In this document: in pieces, positions 45,598 through 54,168 of the stretch
Position numbering within the stretch: the stretch's first letter is position 1
Layout of the letters: every line of letters begins with the position of its first letter
Assembly (NCBI GenBank): GCA_963664085.2
Contig: CAXXLO010000002.1
Location: 434,001-498,000, forward strand
Length of the DNA: 64,000 nt
Origin: Bin5 sp022821545
Lineage (GTDB): Bacteria; Chloroflexota; Anaerolineae; Caldilineales; Caldilineaceae
Direction: 5' to 3'
Notes under the pieces: model-generated
Database searches by the model: none
Told to the model about the DNA's origin: nothing
The model's input: the letters and a program-made list of their open reading frames with translations, nothing else
Program-made: the position numbers and the translations under genes

Positions 45598-47301
45598 ATG
45601 CCGGCGACTCGATCGACCACTGGCCACCGCCGTTCCATGGCCCCCGATCCCATCACCCTCGAGTTATACCGCCATCGCTATAGCGGCATCGCCGAGGAGA
45701 TGGGCATCACTCTGCAGCGCACAAGCTATTCACCGAACATAAAAGAACGCCTCGACTTCTCCTGTGCGCTCTTTGACGGGTCCGGGCGTCTCGTCGCCCA
45801 GGCCGCCCACATCCCCGCACATCTTGGCGCCATGCCCGACAGCGTCGCCGCCGCCCTCGCCGTATTCGACCACTGGCAGCCGGGCGACGTCCTCATACTC
45901 AACGATCCCTATTTCGGCGGCTCCCATCTGCCCGACATCACACTCGTCTCGCCCGTATTCCTGGATGAGCCGGAAGGCGACAATGATGTTGACAAAGACG
46001 TCGACAATGGGGAGGGGCCCCTCTCCCGCTCCTCTTCCCTCACCCCTCTCTCCTCGCCGTCCGCCCCCCACTTTTTCGCCGCCAGCCGCGCCCATCACGC
46101 CGACGTCGGCGGCATGTCGCCCGGCTCCCTGCCCCTTTCCACAGAGCTGTACCAGGAGGGCATTATCATCCCGCCCTTGAAGCTCTACAAAAGCGGTGAA
46201 CTGGTCGAATCGCTGCTCGAACTGATACTGCGCAACGTGCGCACGCCCGACGAACGCCGCGGCGATCTCGCCGCCCAACGGGCCGCCCACGCAGTCGGCG
46301 ACCGCCGCCTCCACGAACTGGCCGCCCGCCATGGCAACGCCGAGCTGCTGGCCTACGCCGGCCATCTGCGGCAATACAGCGAACGCCTCACCCGTGCAGC
46401 CATTGGCGCCTGGCCCGACGGCAGCTATACCTTCGAAGATCCCATCGAATCGGTCGTCGACGGCCACACAACGCCCGCGCCCATCCGCGTGACCGCCACG
46501 ATCAGCGGGGAGACGGTGACCCTCGATTTCAGCGGCACCTGCCCCAGTATCTACGGCTCGCTCAACGCCCCTCTCAGCGTGACCAGGTCGGCCTGCTACT
46601 ACGTCGTTCGCTGCCTCGTCGGTGAGGACGTGCCGGTCAACGCCGGCTGCTTTGCCCCTGTTCAGGTCGACGCGCCGCCCGGATGCCTGGTGAACGCCCG
46701 CCCGCCCGCTGCCGTCGCCGGCGGCAACGTCGAGACATCCCAGCGCATTACCGACGCCGTATTCGGCGCGCTGGCCCAGGCTCTGCCAGATCGCGTCGCC
46801 GCGGCCGGGCAGGGCACCATGAACAACTGTACAATGGGGGGTGAAAACGTTGACGGTTCGCCCTGGACCTACTACGAGACGCTCGGCGGGGGCATGGGCG
46901 CCCACCCGCAAGGGGACGGTTTCAGCGGCGCCCACGTCCACATGAGCAACACGCTCAACACACCGGTCGAGGCCCTCGAAATGGCCTACCCTCTGCGTCT
47001 GACCCGCTATCACCTGCGGCAGGACAGCGGCGGAGCCGGCAAGCATCGAGGCGGCGAAGGCATCGTACGCGAGTACGAGATTCTGCGGCCGACGACCGCC
47101 ACCATCCTCAGCGAACGCCGCGCCATCGCGCCCTGGGGCCTCGCCGGCGGGGCGTCTGCCGCCCCTGGTCGAAATCTCCTCATCGACACCGATGGGTCAG
47201 AAGAAGAGCTCTCCTCCAAAGTCACGCGCCGCATGCAGCCCGGCCAGCGCCTGCGCATCGAGACGCCCGGCGGCGGCGGCTGGGGAAACGCATCTTCCTG
47301 A
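45598..47301 (+). CDS. hyuB: Hydantoinase/oxoprolinase family protein, subunit B
   Basis: 567 residues from ATG 45598; ATG 45637 (MAPDPITLELYRHRY) fits the family's usual N-terminus and is an equally good start. Signatures: YSPNIKERLDFSCALFDGSGRLVAQAAHIPAHLG (in pieces, about 42-75), LILNDPYFGGSHLPDITLV (about 99), GGNVETSQRITDAVFGAL (about 380) and the Gly-rich end RIETPGGGGWG. An acidic and Ser/Pro-rich insert of about 35 residues (DNA about 45964-46068) interrupts the segment that normally joins SPVF to SRAHHADVGG. It pairs with hyuA. Confidence 0.92.
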   Translation: MPATRSTTGHRRSMAPDPITLELYRHRYSGIAEEMGITLQRTSYSPNIKERLDFSCALFDGSGRLVAQAAHIPAHLGAMPDSVAAALAVFDHWQPGDVLILNDPYFGGSHLPDITLVSPVFLDEPEGDNDVDKDVDNGEGPLSRSSSLTPLSSPSAPHFFAASRAHHADVGGMSPGSLPLSTELYQEGIIIPPLKLYKSGELVESLLELILRNVRTPDERRGDLAAQRAAHAVGDRRLHELAARHGNAELLAYAGHLRQYSERLTRAAIGAWPDGSYTFEDPIESVVDGHTTPAPIRVTATISGETVTLDFSGTCPSIYGSLNAPLSVTRSACYYVVRCLVGEDVPVNAGCFAPVQVDAPPGCLVNARPPAAVAGGNVETSQRITDAVFGALAQALPDRVAAAGQGTMNNCTMGGENVDGSPWTYYETLGGGMGAHPQGDGFSGAHVHMSNTLNTPVEALEMAYPLRLTRYHLRQDSGGAGKHRGGEGIVREYEILRPTTATILSERRAIAPWGLAGGASAAPGRNLLIDTDGSEEELSSKVTRRMQPGQRLRIETPGGGGWGNASS

Positions 47302-47314
47302 CAGGTGGGCTCTT

Positions 47315-48694
47315 TCACCGCTCCAATCGCCACGCCACCGCCAGACTCACCAGACTGATCGCCGCAACACCACCAAAAACCCACTGGTAAGCGGCCAACG
47401 GCCCCGGGGCAGTCAAGAGTGCCTGCTGCAGCCCCACACCCGCGATCGTCGCGCCGACGACACCGCCGCCGAATCGCGCCGTGCTGTATAATCCGGCCGC
47501 CGACCCGCTCTCTTCCATGGGGATCTCCTCCATCGCCGCACGGTGAAGCGCAGCCATCGCCAGCCCTCCCGCCAGCGACTGCGTCAGCATCAACGCCGCC
47601 GCGCCCAGCAGCGGCAGAGGGAACAGCGCCAGGCCGGCCAGCGTACAGATCATGATCGCGAAGCTCCCTCCCACGATCCAGCGGCCGTGAATCCGGTCCG
47701 ACAACTGGCCTCCCACCTGGGTCGTGGCAAAGATCGCGCCGGAAAAGATGGTCGTGAATATGCCCAGTCCAATCGCATCCAACCCGTATACATCGGTCAG
47801 AAACAGAACGTTCAGAAAGTTGGCCGTGTGCATGATCACCATGCGGAAGCCGGCCGCCAGCGAGGCGACCCCGAAATTTTTGCGCCGGTAGAGCGCGAAA
47901 TTGACAAGCGGCCGGGCAGTCCGGCCCTCCCGCCGCCAGAATAGCAGCCCGAAACCGGCGGCCGCCGCCAGCAACCGCCAGTCCCGCAGCGGTTCGACGC
48001 CGGTTACCGTGCGGCTTGAGAGGTAGAAGATGGCGAATACGAGCGCGCTCCCCAGCAAGGCCGCGCCCAGCCAGTCGAAAGCCTGCAGCCCCTCCCCGCG
48101 AATGGGGCGCTGCGACGGCACGCGCAGGTACGCCGCCCACAGGGCGATGAGCGCAACCAGCAGGCTCGGTACGAAGACGTAGTTCCAGCCGAACTGATCG
48201 ACCGCATATCCGCCCAATAGCGGCCCCAATGTCGCCGCGCCCGGCGCAACAGAACTCCACGTTCCCATCGCCCTGCCCCGCTGCTCCGCCGGAAAGCGCT
48301 CCGCGATAATGGCGATGCAGAGGGGGTAGTAGCCGGCCGTGCCCATCCCTTGCAGAATGCGGCCGATCAGGAGTTGCGGCAGGCTTCCCGCCAGCAGACA
48401 GATCACGGAGCCTGCGAAAAAGAATATGATTCCGCTCTGGAAAAGTCGCGCCTTGCCCAGACTGTCGCCCAGTTTCCCGTACAGCGGCATGAATATAACG
48501 AACGGCAGACTGTAAGCCGCCAACAGCCAGGCCGTCATGTCCGCCTCCACGGCGAACGCATCCCGAACGGTCGGCAGGGCCACACCGAACATCGACATAT
48601 TCATCGTCGCCATGCCGACCGGAATCATCAGGGCGATCAGAAGACCCCAATGCGACCGCGTCGCGGCGGCTGGCATGGATTCACTCGATTTCAT
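47315..48694 (-). CDS. MFS transporter (DHA2/EmrB-like)
   Basis: 459 residues from ATG 48694 (MKSSESMPAA); an ATG at 48676 is an alternative. About 14 hydrophobic helices, with the MFS motif A GKLGDSLGKARLF (about 69) and a second one, GGQLSDRIHGRWIVGG (about 330). The DHA2 motif C-like VAPGAATLGPLLGGY lies near 147. Drug or metabolite export by proton antiport is the family role. It is convergent with hyuB (14-base gap) and divergent from the RraA-like genes, so it may move a substrate or product of either cluster. Confidence 0.88.
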   Translation of the reverse strand: MKSSESMPAAATRSHWGLLIALMIPVGMATMNMSMFGVALPTVRDAFAVEADMTAWLLAAYSLPFVIFMPLYGKLGDSLGKARLFQSGIIFFFAGSVICLLAGSLPQLLIGRILQGMGTAGYYPLCIAIIAERFPAEQRGRAMGTWSSVAPGAATLGPLLGGYAVDQFGWNYVFVPSLLVALIALWAAYLRVPSQRPIRGEGLQAFDWLGAALLGSALVFAIFYLSSRTVTGVEPLRDWRLLAAAAGFGLLFWRREGRTARPLVNFALYRRKNFGVASLAAGFRMVIMHTANFLNVLFLTDVYGLDAIGLGIFTTIFSGAIFATTQVGGQLSDRIHGRWIVGGSFAIMICTLAGLALFPLPLLGAAALMLTQSLAGGLAMAALHRAAMEEIPMEESGSAAGLYSTARFGGGVVGATIAGVGLQQALLTAPGPLAAYQWVFGGVAAISLVSLAVAWRLER

Positions 48695-49085
48695 GGAGGG
48701 GCTTTTCCGTAGCGGGCACAATCTGTCTATCTTACACTGAAATCACCTTCGCAAAGAAATCGTTTCAGGATATATCCGCCGCCGCAAGCGGTCATTCTTC
48801 CCTGGCCCGGGCGCAGGACCAACCGAAACTCTCTCCGAATTGGACCGAATGCAACTGCCCTTTCCGATAGGCATTTCCTCCGTTTTCGGGTATGATCACG
48901 GCGGGACCGGGGCCTCCCCCAGACGCTGCATTAGTACAGTTCCCAACCAGAGGCAGAACTGTCCCCTGGCTTGTGCAGATGCCGGCCCCGTCAAGCGCGT
49001 CCCGTGAGCGCAATGCTAACTCTCTATCTGAACGCGCTCTGCGCGCAGTAAAAAGCCTAGTATCCACGCCACCAGGAGACACCTG
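48695..49085. other. Divergent intergenic region
   Basis: About 390 bases between the MFS gene and the first RraA-like gene. TATGAT at 48891-48896 may be a -10 box for the plus strand; its -35 is poor. Short frames here show no family features. The sequence before the ATG at 49086 has CCAGGAG as ribosome site. Confidence 0.4.
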
Positions 49086-49823
49086 ATGACCGAACGCTCC
49101 TTCGCCCCGGTCGAAGTGCCGCAGCACATTCTGGACCGGTTCAAGAAACTGCCGGTTGCCACCGTGTGGAATTCCGTCCATCGCTACGCCGGCGTGCCCC
49201 TTCCCTATATGAATGATGTTCGTCTTTGCACGCCGGGCCAGCAACTCGCGGCCCGCGCCCGCACGCTGCGCTATCTGCCGCCCCGCCCCGATCTGCAGGC
49301 CGAAGTGCAGATTGGCGAAAACGCGCCCGAGTACAAGGCCATGGGCCGCTGCGGCCCGGGTGACGTCCTCGTCTGCGACGTCATGGGCGATGCCCGCCCC
49401 TGCATCTTCGGCGATGTCAAAGCGCTCCAGCTCAAGATGACCAACGCCGACGGCGTCGTAACCGACGGCGGCATCCGCGACCTCGACATCATGGTGCAGG
49501 AAGAGTACGGCCTCATCATCTACGCCCGCGATCGTACGCCGCTCGGCGGCGTACCCTACGCCATCCCCGCACAGGAAAATGTCGACGTCCAGTGCGGCGG
49601 CGCCCTCGTCCGGCCCGGCGACGTGCTCGTCGGAGACGCCGACGGCGTAGTCGTCGTGCCCTCATGGTTCGCCGAAGAGTGCGTCGAGCTGACCGAAGTG
49701 CATGAGGAAGCCGAAGAGATGATCAAGAAGCGGATCCTGTCTGAAGGCGTCGTGCCCGGCAAGTACTACCCGCCGGGGCCGGAGACATACGAGCAGGTGC
49801 GCGCCGCCCGCAAACAGAAGTAA
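49086..49823 (+). CDS. RraA-family aldolase-like protein, copy 1
   Basis: 245 residues. GPGDVLVCDVMGD (about 90), FGDVKALQLKMTNADGVVTDGGIRDLDIM (in pieces, about 108-138) and GDVLVGDADGVVVVP (about 178) are the blocks of the HMG/CHA aldolase-RraA family. The catalytic GGIRD Arg and the metal Asp next to it are kept, so aldolase or decarboxylase activity is plausible; the RNase E-inhibiting members also keep this fold. An N-terminal extension of about 45 residues is longer than in E. coli RraA. It is followed 168 bases later by a close paralogue with the same N-terminus (MTERSF-PVEVPQ). Confidence 0.88.
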   Translation: MTERSFAPVEVPQHILDRFKKLPVATVWNSVHRYAGVPLPYMNDVRLCTPGQQLAARARTLRYLPPRPDLQAEVQIGENAPEYKAMGRCGPGDVLVCDVMGDARPCIFGDVKALQLKMTNADGVVTDGGIRDLDIMVQEEYGLIIYARDRTPLGGVPYAIPAQENVDVQCGGALVRPGDVLVGDADGVVVVPSWFAEECVELTEVHEEAEEMIKKRILSEGVVPGKYYPPGPETYEQVRAARKQK

Positions 49824-49991
49824 GAGCAACGCCATCTATCCCTGACCCGAGCGTACCGCCGGCCTGTGCCCGGCAACTCTGTCCGTTCCAGCGTTCCTGG
49901 TAGACGTATCGACCGATTTCACTTATCATTTTGGCAATGCACTGACCGTGTTCTTAGCCATTCACCACTCGCCGCTCTCAGGAGTCTCCCG

Positions 49992-50735
49992 ATGACCGAA
50001 CGCTCCTTCACACCGGTCGAAGTACCGCAGCAGATTCTGGACCGCTTTAAGAAGCTGCCAGTAGCCACGGTGTGGCACATTGTCCATACCTACGCCGGTG
50101 TGCCCCTTCCCTTCATGGAAAATGTACGCCCATTCACTCCGGGCCAGCGTCTGGCCGCCCGCGCCCGAACCATGCGCTACCTGCCTCCCCGCCCCGACCT
50201 GGCCGCAATGACGCCCGGCGGCGAGGACGCCATCGACTACAGGGCCATGTCCCGCTACGGCCCCGGCGACGTACTGGTCGTCGATATCTATGGCAATGCC
50301 AGCCCCGCCGTCTTCGGCGACGTCAAGGCCTTGCAACTCAAAATGAACAACGCCGACGGCGTCGTAACCGACGGCGGCATCCGCGACCTCGACATCATGC
50401 TACAGGAAAAGTACGGCCTGATCATCTACGCCCGCGACCGCACCCCCTACGGCGGCGGGCCCTGGGCCTTCCCGGCCGAGGAGAATGTGAATATCCAGTG
50501 CGGCGGCGCGTTCGTGCGGCCCGGCGACGTGCTCGTCGGCGACGACGACGGCGTGGTGGTCGTCCCCTCCTGGTTCGCCGAGGAGTGCGTCGAACTGACC
50601 GAGGTCTACGAGACCGCGGAAGGGCTGGCCAAAGAGCGCATCCTGGCTGAAGGCGTTGTGCCGGGAAGACACTATCCGCCCGGGCCGGACATACTGGAAC
50701 AGGCGCGCGCCGCCCTCAAGCATGAGGAAACATAA
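49992..50735 (+). CDS. RraA-family aldolase-like protein, copy 2
   Basis: 247 residues from ATG 49992 (AGGAG seven bases upstream). It is very similar over its full length to the protein encoded at 49086-49823; I estimate about three quarters identical residues by eye. GGIRDLDIM and the GDVLVGDDDGVVVVP block are unchanged. The main difference lies in the segment after PPRPDL (MTPGGEDAIDYRAM against the QIGENAPEYKAM of copy 1) and in the gate region YGGGPWAFPAEENVN, which suggests a changed substrate pocket. Tandem duplication with divergence is the likely origin. The amidohydrolase gene follows in the same direction. Confidence 0.88.
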   Translation: MTERSFTPVEVPQQILDRFKKLPVATVWHIVHTYAGVPLPFMENVRPFTPGQRLAARARTMRYLPPRPDLAAMTPGGEDAIDYRAMSRYGPGDVLVVDIYGNASPAVFGDVKALQLKMNNADGVVTDGGIRDLDIMLQEKYGLIIYARDRTPYGGGPWAFPAEENVNIQCGGAFVRPGDVLVGDDDGVVVVPSWFAEECVELTEVYETAEGLAKERILAEGVVPGRHYPPGPDILEQARAALKHEET

Positions 50736-50805
50736 CGACTAACCGGGAAGACATTCCCGTCTGCGGTAGAGGGAATGCGAAAGAAGCAAGGGAAAGGAGC
50801 CAAGA

Positions 50806-51975
50806 ATGGGGACCATGGTAGTGGAGCGGACCGGCAGCGACGGCGTCTCGCCGGGAAATGAAGCCAAGGCAGCGCCTTCTGAAACGCCCGTGGAACAGTC
50901 CGGGACGCGACAGCGGATTATCGACTGCGACGTGCATCACCAACCGCCCAATGTCGAGGCTCTCTTCCCCTATCTGCCGCGGCAGTACGTCGAGCAGATC
51001 AAGGATTTCGGCTCGATGACGCCCCACGTGGGCTATACCAATATGCCCGGAGGCCATGCCCGTCCCGACCTGTGGGAGGGCACTGAGGACGAGCCCGACC
51101 CGGCAACCGTCCCCGAAGTCTGTAGCAAGAAACATCTGGACCGCTACGGTATCGACATGGCAGTCCTTACCGGCGCCGGCGGACCCTATAACATGGCCGT
51201 CCATCCCACCGTGGACTACGCGGCCGCCTACTGCCGCGCCTACAACGACTATACGCTCGCAGAATGGGTCGCCAAGGACGACCGCTTGCGCGCTTCGATC
51301 CACATCGCGCCCGCCGACCCGCAACAGGCCGCCGCCGAAATCGACCGCCTCGGCGATCATCCCGGCGTCGCCCAGGTCCTGATGCCCGCCGGCAGCCTGC
51401 ACCCGTTCGGCAACCGCATCTATCACCCAATCTACGAAGCCTGCGAGCGCAACGGACTGCCTATGTGCTCCCATTTCGGCGGCGAAGGCGCCGGCTTCTC
51501 CGCTCCGCCCACCGCGGCCGGCTTCCCAACCTACTACCTCGAAATGCGCATGGCCCGCCCCCAGATCGCCATGGCCCATACCGCCAGCCTCATCTGCGAA
51601 GGCGTTTTCGAAAAGTTCCCCAACTTCAGGTTCCTCTTCATCGAACTCGACACCTTCTGGGTGCCCGGCCTGATGTGGCATATGGACGCCGACTGGAAGA
51701 GCCTGCGCGATTACACTCCCTGGGTCAAACGACTGCCAAGCGAATATCTGCGCGAACACATCCGCTTCGGTACCCAGCCCTTCCCCAACGTGCCCAACGG
51801 CCAGAACCTCGAAACCTACCTGGACTGGCTCCACGCCGATGAGATTCTTGTCTTCGCCAGTGACTACCCCCACTGGGACTGGGAAGAACCGAGCGGCCTC
51901 ATGCGCTTGCTGGACAAAAAGCTGCGCGCCCGCGTCATGTACGACACCGCCGCCGAGCTCTACGGCCTTAACTGA
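50806..51975 (+). CDS. Amidohydrolase family protein (ACMSD-like decarboxylase/hydratase group)
   Basis: 389 residues. Metal-dependent TIM barrel: IIDCDVHHQP (about 37) gives the first ligands, LPMCSHFGGEG (about 218) and MAHTASLICEGVF (about 257) further His, and FASDYPHWDWE (about 346) the late Asp. This order fits the ACMSD/gamma-resorcylate decarboxylase/oxalomesaconate hydratase group of aromatic-acid catabolism. GGAAAGGAG precedes the ATG. It overlaps the Rieske gene by one base (TGATG). The N-terminal 34 residues are variable. Substrate cannot be read. Confidence 0.88.
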   Translation: MGTMVVERTGSDGVSPGNEAKAAPSETPVEQSGTRQRIIDCDVHHQPPNVEALFPYLPRQYVEQIKDFGSMTPHVGYTNMPGGHARPDLWEGTEDEPDPATVPEVCSKKHLDRYGIDMAVLTGAGGPYNMAVHPTVDYAAAYCRAYNDYTLAEWVAKDDRLRASIHIAPADPQQAAAEIDRLGDHPGVAQVLMPAGSLHPFGNRIYHPIYEACERNGLPMCSHFGGEGAGFSAPPTAAGFPTYYLEMRMARPQIAMAHTASLICEGVFEKFPNFRFLFIELDTFWVPGLMWHMDADWKSLRDYTPWVKRLPSEYLREHIRFGTQPFPNVPNGQNLETYLDWLHADEILVFASDYPHWDWEEPSGLMRLLDKKLRARVMYDTAAELYGLN

Positions 51976-52325
51976 TGCCGGCCCACGTTATCGCAACCGC
52001 CGGCGAGATTCCTCCCGGCGGCCGCAAAATCGTGACCGTCAAAGGCCGCGAGATTGGCGTCTTCAACCTGGACGGCGATTACTATGCCCTGCGCAACATC
52101 TGTCCCCACAAGGCCGGCCCCCTATGCCGCGGACGCCTGCGCCCCCTCGTCCTCCCCGACGGCCTTACCGGCATGACCTACACCCGCGAAGGCGAAATCC
52201 TCAAATGCCCCTGGCACCAGTGGGAATTCGACATCAAAACCGGTCAGGCCCTCTACGATCCCAAACTCCGCGTCCGCACCTACCGTGTGGAGGTGGAAAA
52301 CGAACAGGTGGTGCTATACGCCTGA
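51975..52325 (+). CDS. Rieske [2Fe-2S] protein
   Basis: 116 residues. The cluster ligands are in NICPHKAG (Cys-x-His, about 41-48) and KCPWHQWEFD (Cys-x-x-His, about 77-86), and a YALRN strand precedes the first. The loop between the two (about 35 residues) is longer than in small ferredoxins such as BphF. It starts on the last base of the amidohydrolase gene, so they are one operon. It would pass electrons to an oxygenase, but no oxygenase is in the window. A decayed copy lies at 53880-54140. Confidence 0.92.
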   Translation: MPAHVIATAGEIPPGGRKIVTVKGREIGVFNLDGDYYALRNICPHKAGPLCRGRLRPLVLPDGLTGMTYTREGEILKCPWHQWEFDIKTGQALYDPKLRVRTYRVEVENEQVVLYA

Positions 52326-52386
52326 CGACCGCAGAGCACCACCTGCACAGCACAGGTAAGTTAGTGATTGTCGTGAATCCCTGCCG

Positions 52387-53364
52387 CTAAAACTCCCCCT
52401 CCCGCACCTTCCCCTTCCCCAGTCTCTTCACCACTTTCGGCTTAACCGGCTCGTTGTCCGCCAGCACGCCCTTGCCCTTCTTCAGCTTCTTGGCCGCCAC
52501 ACTGTCCAGCCCCGCCAGCTTCTCGGCGCCCTCCAGCGCTTTCAGATCACCCCCGTAATAGTCAAACCACGGCAGCCCCGCCTCCGTATACTCCTTCGCC
52601 GTCGGAGGCAAGTTCGGCGGCTTGGCGCCGGTAACGCTAAAGAACTGAACACTGTTCATGATATGCACGTAACAACGCGAGCGCACCGACGTCTCCCATG
52701 CTTCAAGGCCATAGTCGTCCTCGTAAATCTCCTGACGCATGAGGCCGCCCGGAGCCAGACCCATCTCCTCAACGGGCCCCGAGACGGCGCGCAGCGGCGC
52801 ATAGGCGATGGACATGATCTGCTCTTCTTCTTTCTCGTAATATGACGGTTTTATCGGATAGACGACGATCTGCAGCCCGCCGTGCTCCGCCTCTCCCGTC
52901 AACTGTTCCTCGGCGGTGTACCCTTCGCCCAGGGGCATCGCCACAAACTGCCGGATCATCCCCTTCATCACTGAAAATCCATCCAGCCACGGCTGATCGG
53001 GTATGACGACATAGTCCTGCGGCTTGCCTGAAAGTTCGTTCTCCCAGCCCTCACCCGTCACCGCATTGATCTTGCCGGCGGCCACCTTCACCGCCATGGG
53101 GTACGAACCGCTGAAGTTGAGCCACATCGCCTCCGCCTGGTACATCGGCAGAAAGACGCCCCCGTGCGCGTTCCACGCCGCCGGCGCCCTGTCCGCATAA
53201 TCGTCTACAAGATTGAGTGGAAACCGTCCCAGGCCCGGCGGCAATGAATAGGGCCGGTTGTCGTCCGGAATGCGCAACGTGCGCTGGAACGAAATCCGGC
53301 ACTCAGCATCCTTATGCACCTCGGGGAATCGGAAAATCAGCTGATCTCTCTTCAGTTCAATCAT
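52387..53364 (-). CDS. Conserved hypothetical protein partnered with an XRE regulator
   Basis: 325 residues from ATG 53364, which has AGGAGGG eight bases upstream. The protein is rich in Gly, Pro and aromatic residues and has no signal peptide, helix bundle or named catalytic motif. Recurrent features are FRFPEVHKDAECRISFQRTLRIP (in pieces) at the N-terminus, MYQAEAMWLNFSGSYPMAVK (about 75-95), GLQIVVYPIKP and a Lys-rich tail. I believe I have seen this type beside XRE regulators in other genomes, but its role is unknown to me. It is 41 bases behind the regulator gene and probably in the same operon. Confidence 0.7.
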   Translation of the reverse strand: MIELKRDQLIFRFPEVHKDAECRISFQRTLRIPDDNRPYSLPPGLGRFPLNLVDDYADRAPAAWNAHGGVFLPMYQAEAMWLNFSGSYPMAVKVAAGKINAVTGEGWENELSGKPQDYVVIPDQPWLDGFSVMKGMIRQFVAMPLGEGYTAEEQLTGEAEHGGLQIVVYPIKPSYYEKEEEQIMSIAYAPLRAVSGPVEEMGLAPGGLMRQEIYEDDYGLEAWETSVRSRCYVHIMNSVQFFSVTGAKPPNLPPTAKEYTEAGLPWFDYYGGDLKALEGAEKLAGLDSVAAKKLKKGKGVLADNEPVKPKVVKRLGKGKVREGEF

Positions 53365-53405
53365 TCTAAAGCCCTCCTGGGTCCTTTCATTTGCAACACC
53401 GGCCC

Positions 53406-53756
53406 TTACCAATCTCCGTCCCGTATCTCGCGCGCGACACTCTCAATCGCGTGGTCGGGCGCATCCTTAAGTTGCCGCAACAGCTCTGCAAACAGCTGCG
53501 GCCTCTGCATGATGATATTCCGCAGGTCGCCCGAAACCTTGCCCGCCATCGCAAGCAAAAGGTCCGCATCCTCGCCCAACTCCCCGGCCAAGAGGCGGAC
53601 TGTCGCTTCCGAAGGAGGCGCAACCTGGTCTCGCTCGATCTTGCTCAGGTAGGAAGGTTCGACGCCGACGCGCTGCGCAACCTGGCGTACGGAGAAACTT
53701 CGATCTTCGCTAAGCCTATTTTCGCGGGCGTTACGGATATACTTGCCGAATGTCAT
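53406..53756 (-). CDS. XRE-family helix-turn-helix regulator
   Basis: 116 residues from ATG 53756 (MTFGKYIRNAR). The helix-turn-helix is FSVRQVAQRVGVEPSYLSKIE (about 22-42), followed by PPSEATVRLLAGEL. The C-terminus is helical and acidic. The start codon directly abuts an 18-bp palindrome, so it very likely represses itself and its partner gene (52387-53364). This looks like the first gene of a two-gene module. Confidence 0.88.
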   Translation of the reverse strand: MTFGKYIRNARENRLSEDRSFSVRQVAQRVGVEPSYLSKIERDQVAPPSEATVRLLAGELGEDADLLLAMAGKVSGDLRNIIMQRPQLFAELLRQLKDAPDHAIESVAREIRDGDW

Positions 53757-53774
53757 GTGTACTACATGGTACAC
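53757..53774 (-). promoter_or_regulatory. Palindromic operator abutting the XRE start codon
   Basis: GTGTAC-N6-GTACAC forms a perfect 6-bp-arm inverted repeat immediately before the ATG at 53756. An XRE protein bound here would block transcription or translation start. I did not find a clear -10 box between it and position 53830. Confidence 0.6.
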
Positions 53775-53879
53775 GATATTCGCCAGTCTGTCGATATGGC
53801 ATTATTGACCCAGATAAAGTGGTGTCTGCACTACGCCCACCTTTGAGGGAATAGAGAATAGTTATGTCCGACAAAACCT

Positions 53880-54140
53880 CCTGTGGCGATGACTTGCGCG
53901 CCTAGGGCAACATCTGTCCTCATGCTATGGGGTTGCTAGAGCGTGGCCGCTAGCACGTGCTCGTTCTGCTCCGTCGGCTAGTCCGGCATGATCTGAACCC
54001 GCGAGTGTGCAGATCATCAAATGTCCTTGGCACCAATGGGAGTTCGATATCAAGATCGGCGAGGCCCTGTACGATCCCCAGATGGGCGTGCGCATCTACC
54101 GTGTGGAGGTGGAGGACGAGCATGCGGTTCTATACGCGTG
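53880..54140 (+). pseudogene. Decayed Rieske [2Fe-2S] gene, paralogue of 51975-52325
   Basis: Translation gives DDLRA, stop, GNICPHAMGLLERGR, stop, then a frameshift around 53960-54005, then IIKCPWHQWEFDIKIGEALY and YRVEVEDEHAVLYA. Both cluster motifs (CPH and CPWH) and most of the C-terminus match the intact Rieske protein 1.9 kb upstream; the terminal TGA has become TGG. Two stops, a frameshift and the lost terminal stop show decay after duplication. The frame now runs on into unrelated sequence. Confidence 0.85.
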
Positions 54141-54168
54141 GGGGCGTAGAACAACGCAGACCTGGGCT

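Noticed and set aside
45730..47046. Minus-strand 438-codon open frame
   Set aside because: Shadow of hydantoinase B, whose conserved blocks lie on the plus strand.
50716..51873. Minus-strand 385-codon open frame
   Set aside because: Shadow of the amidohydrolase gene; Gly/Val/Asp-rich without motifs.
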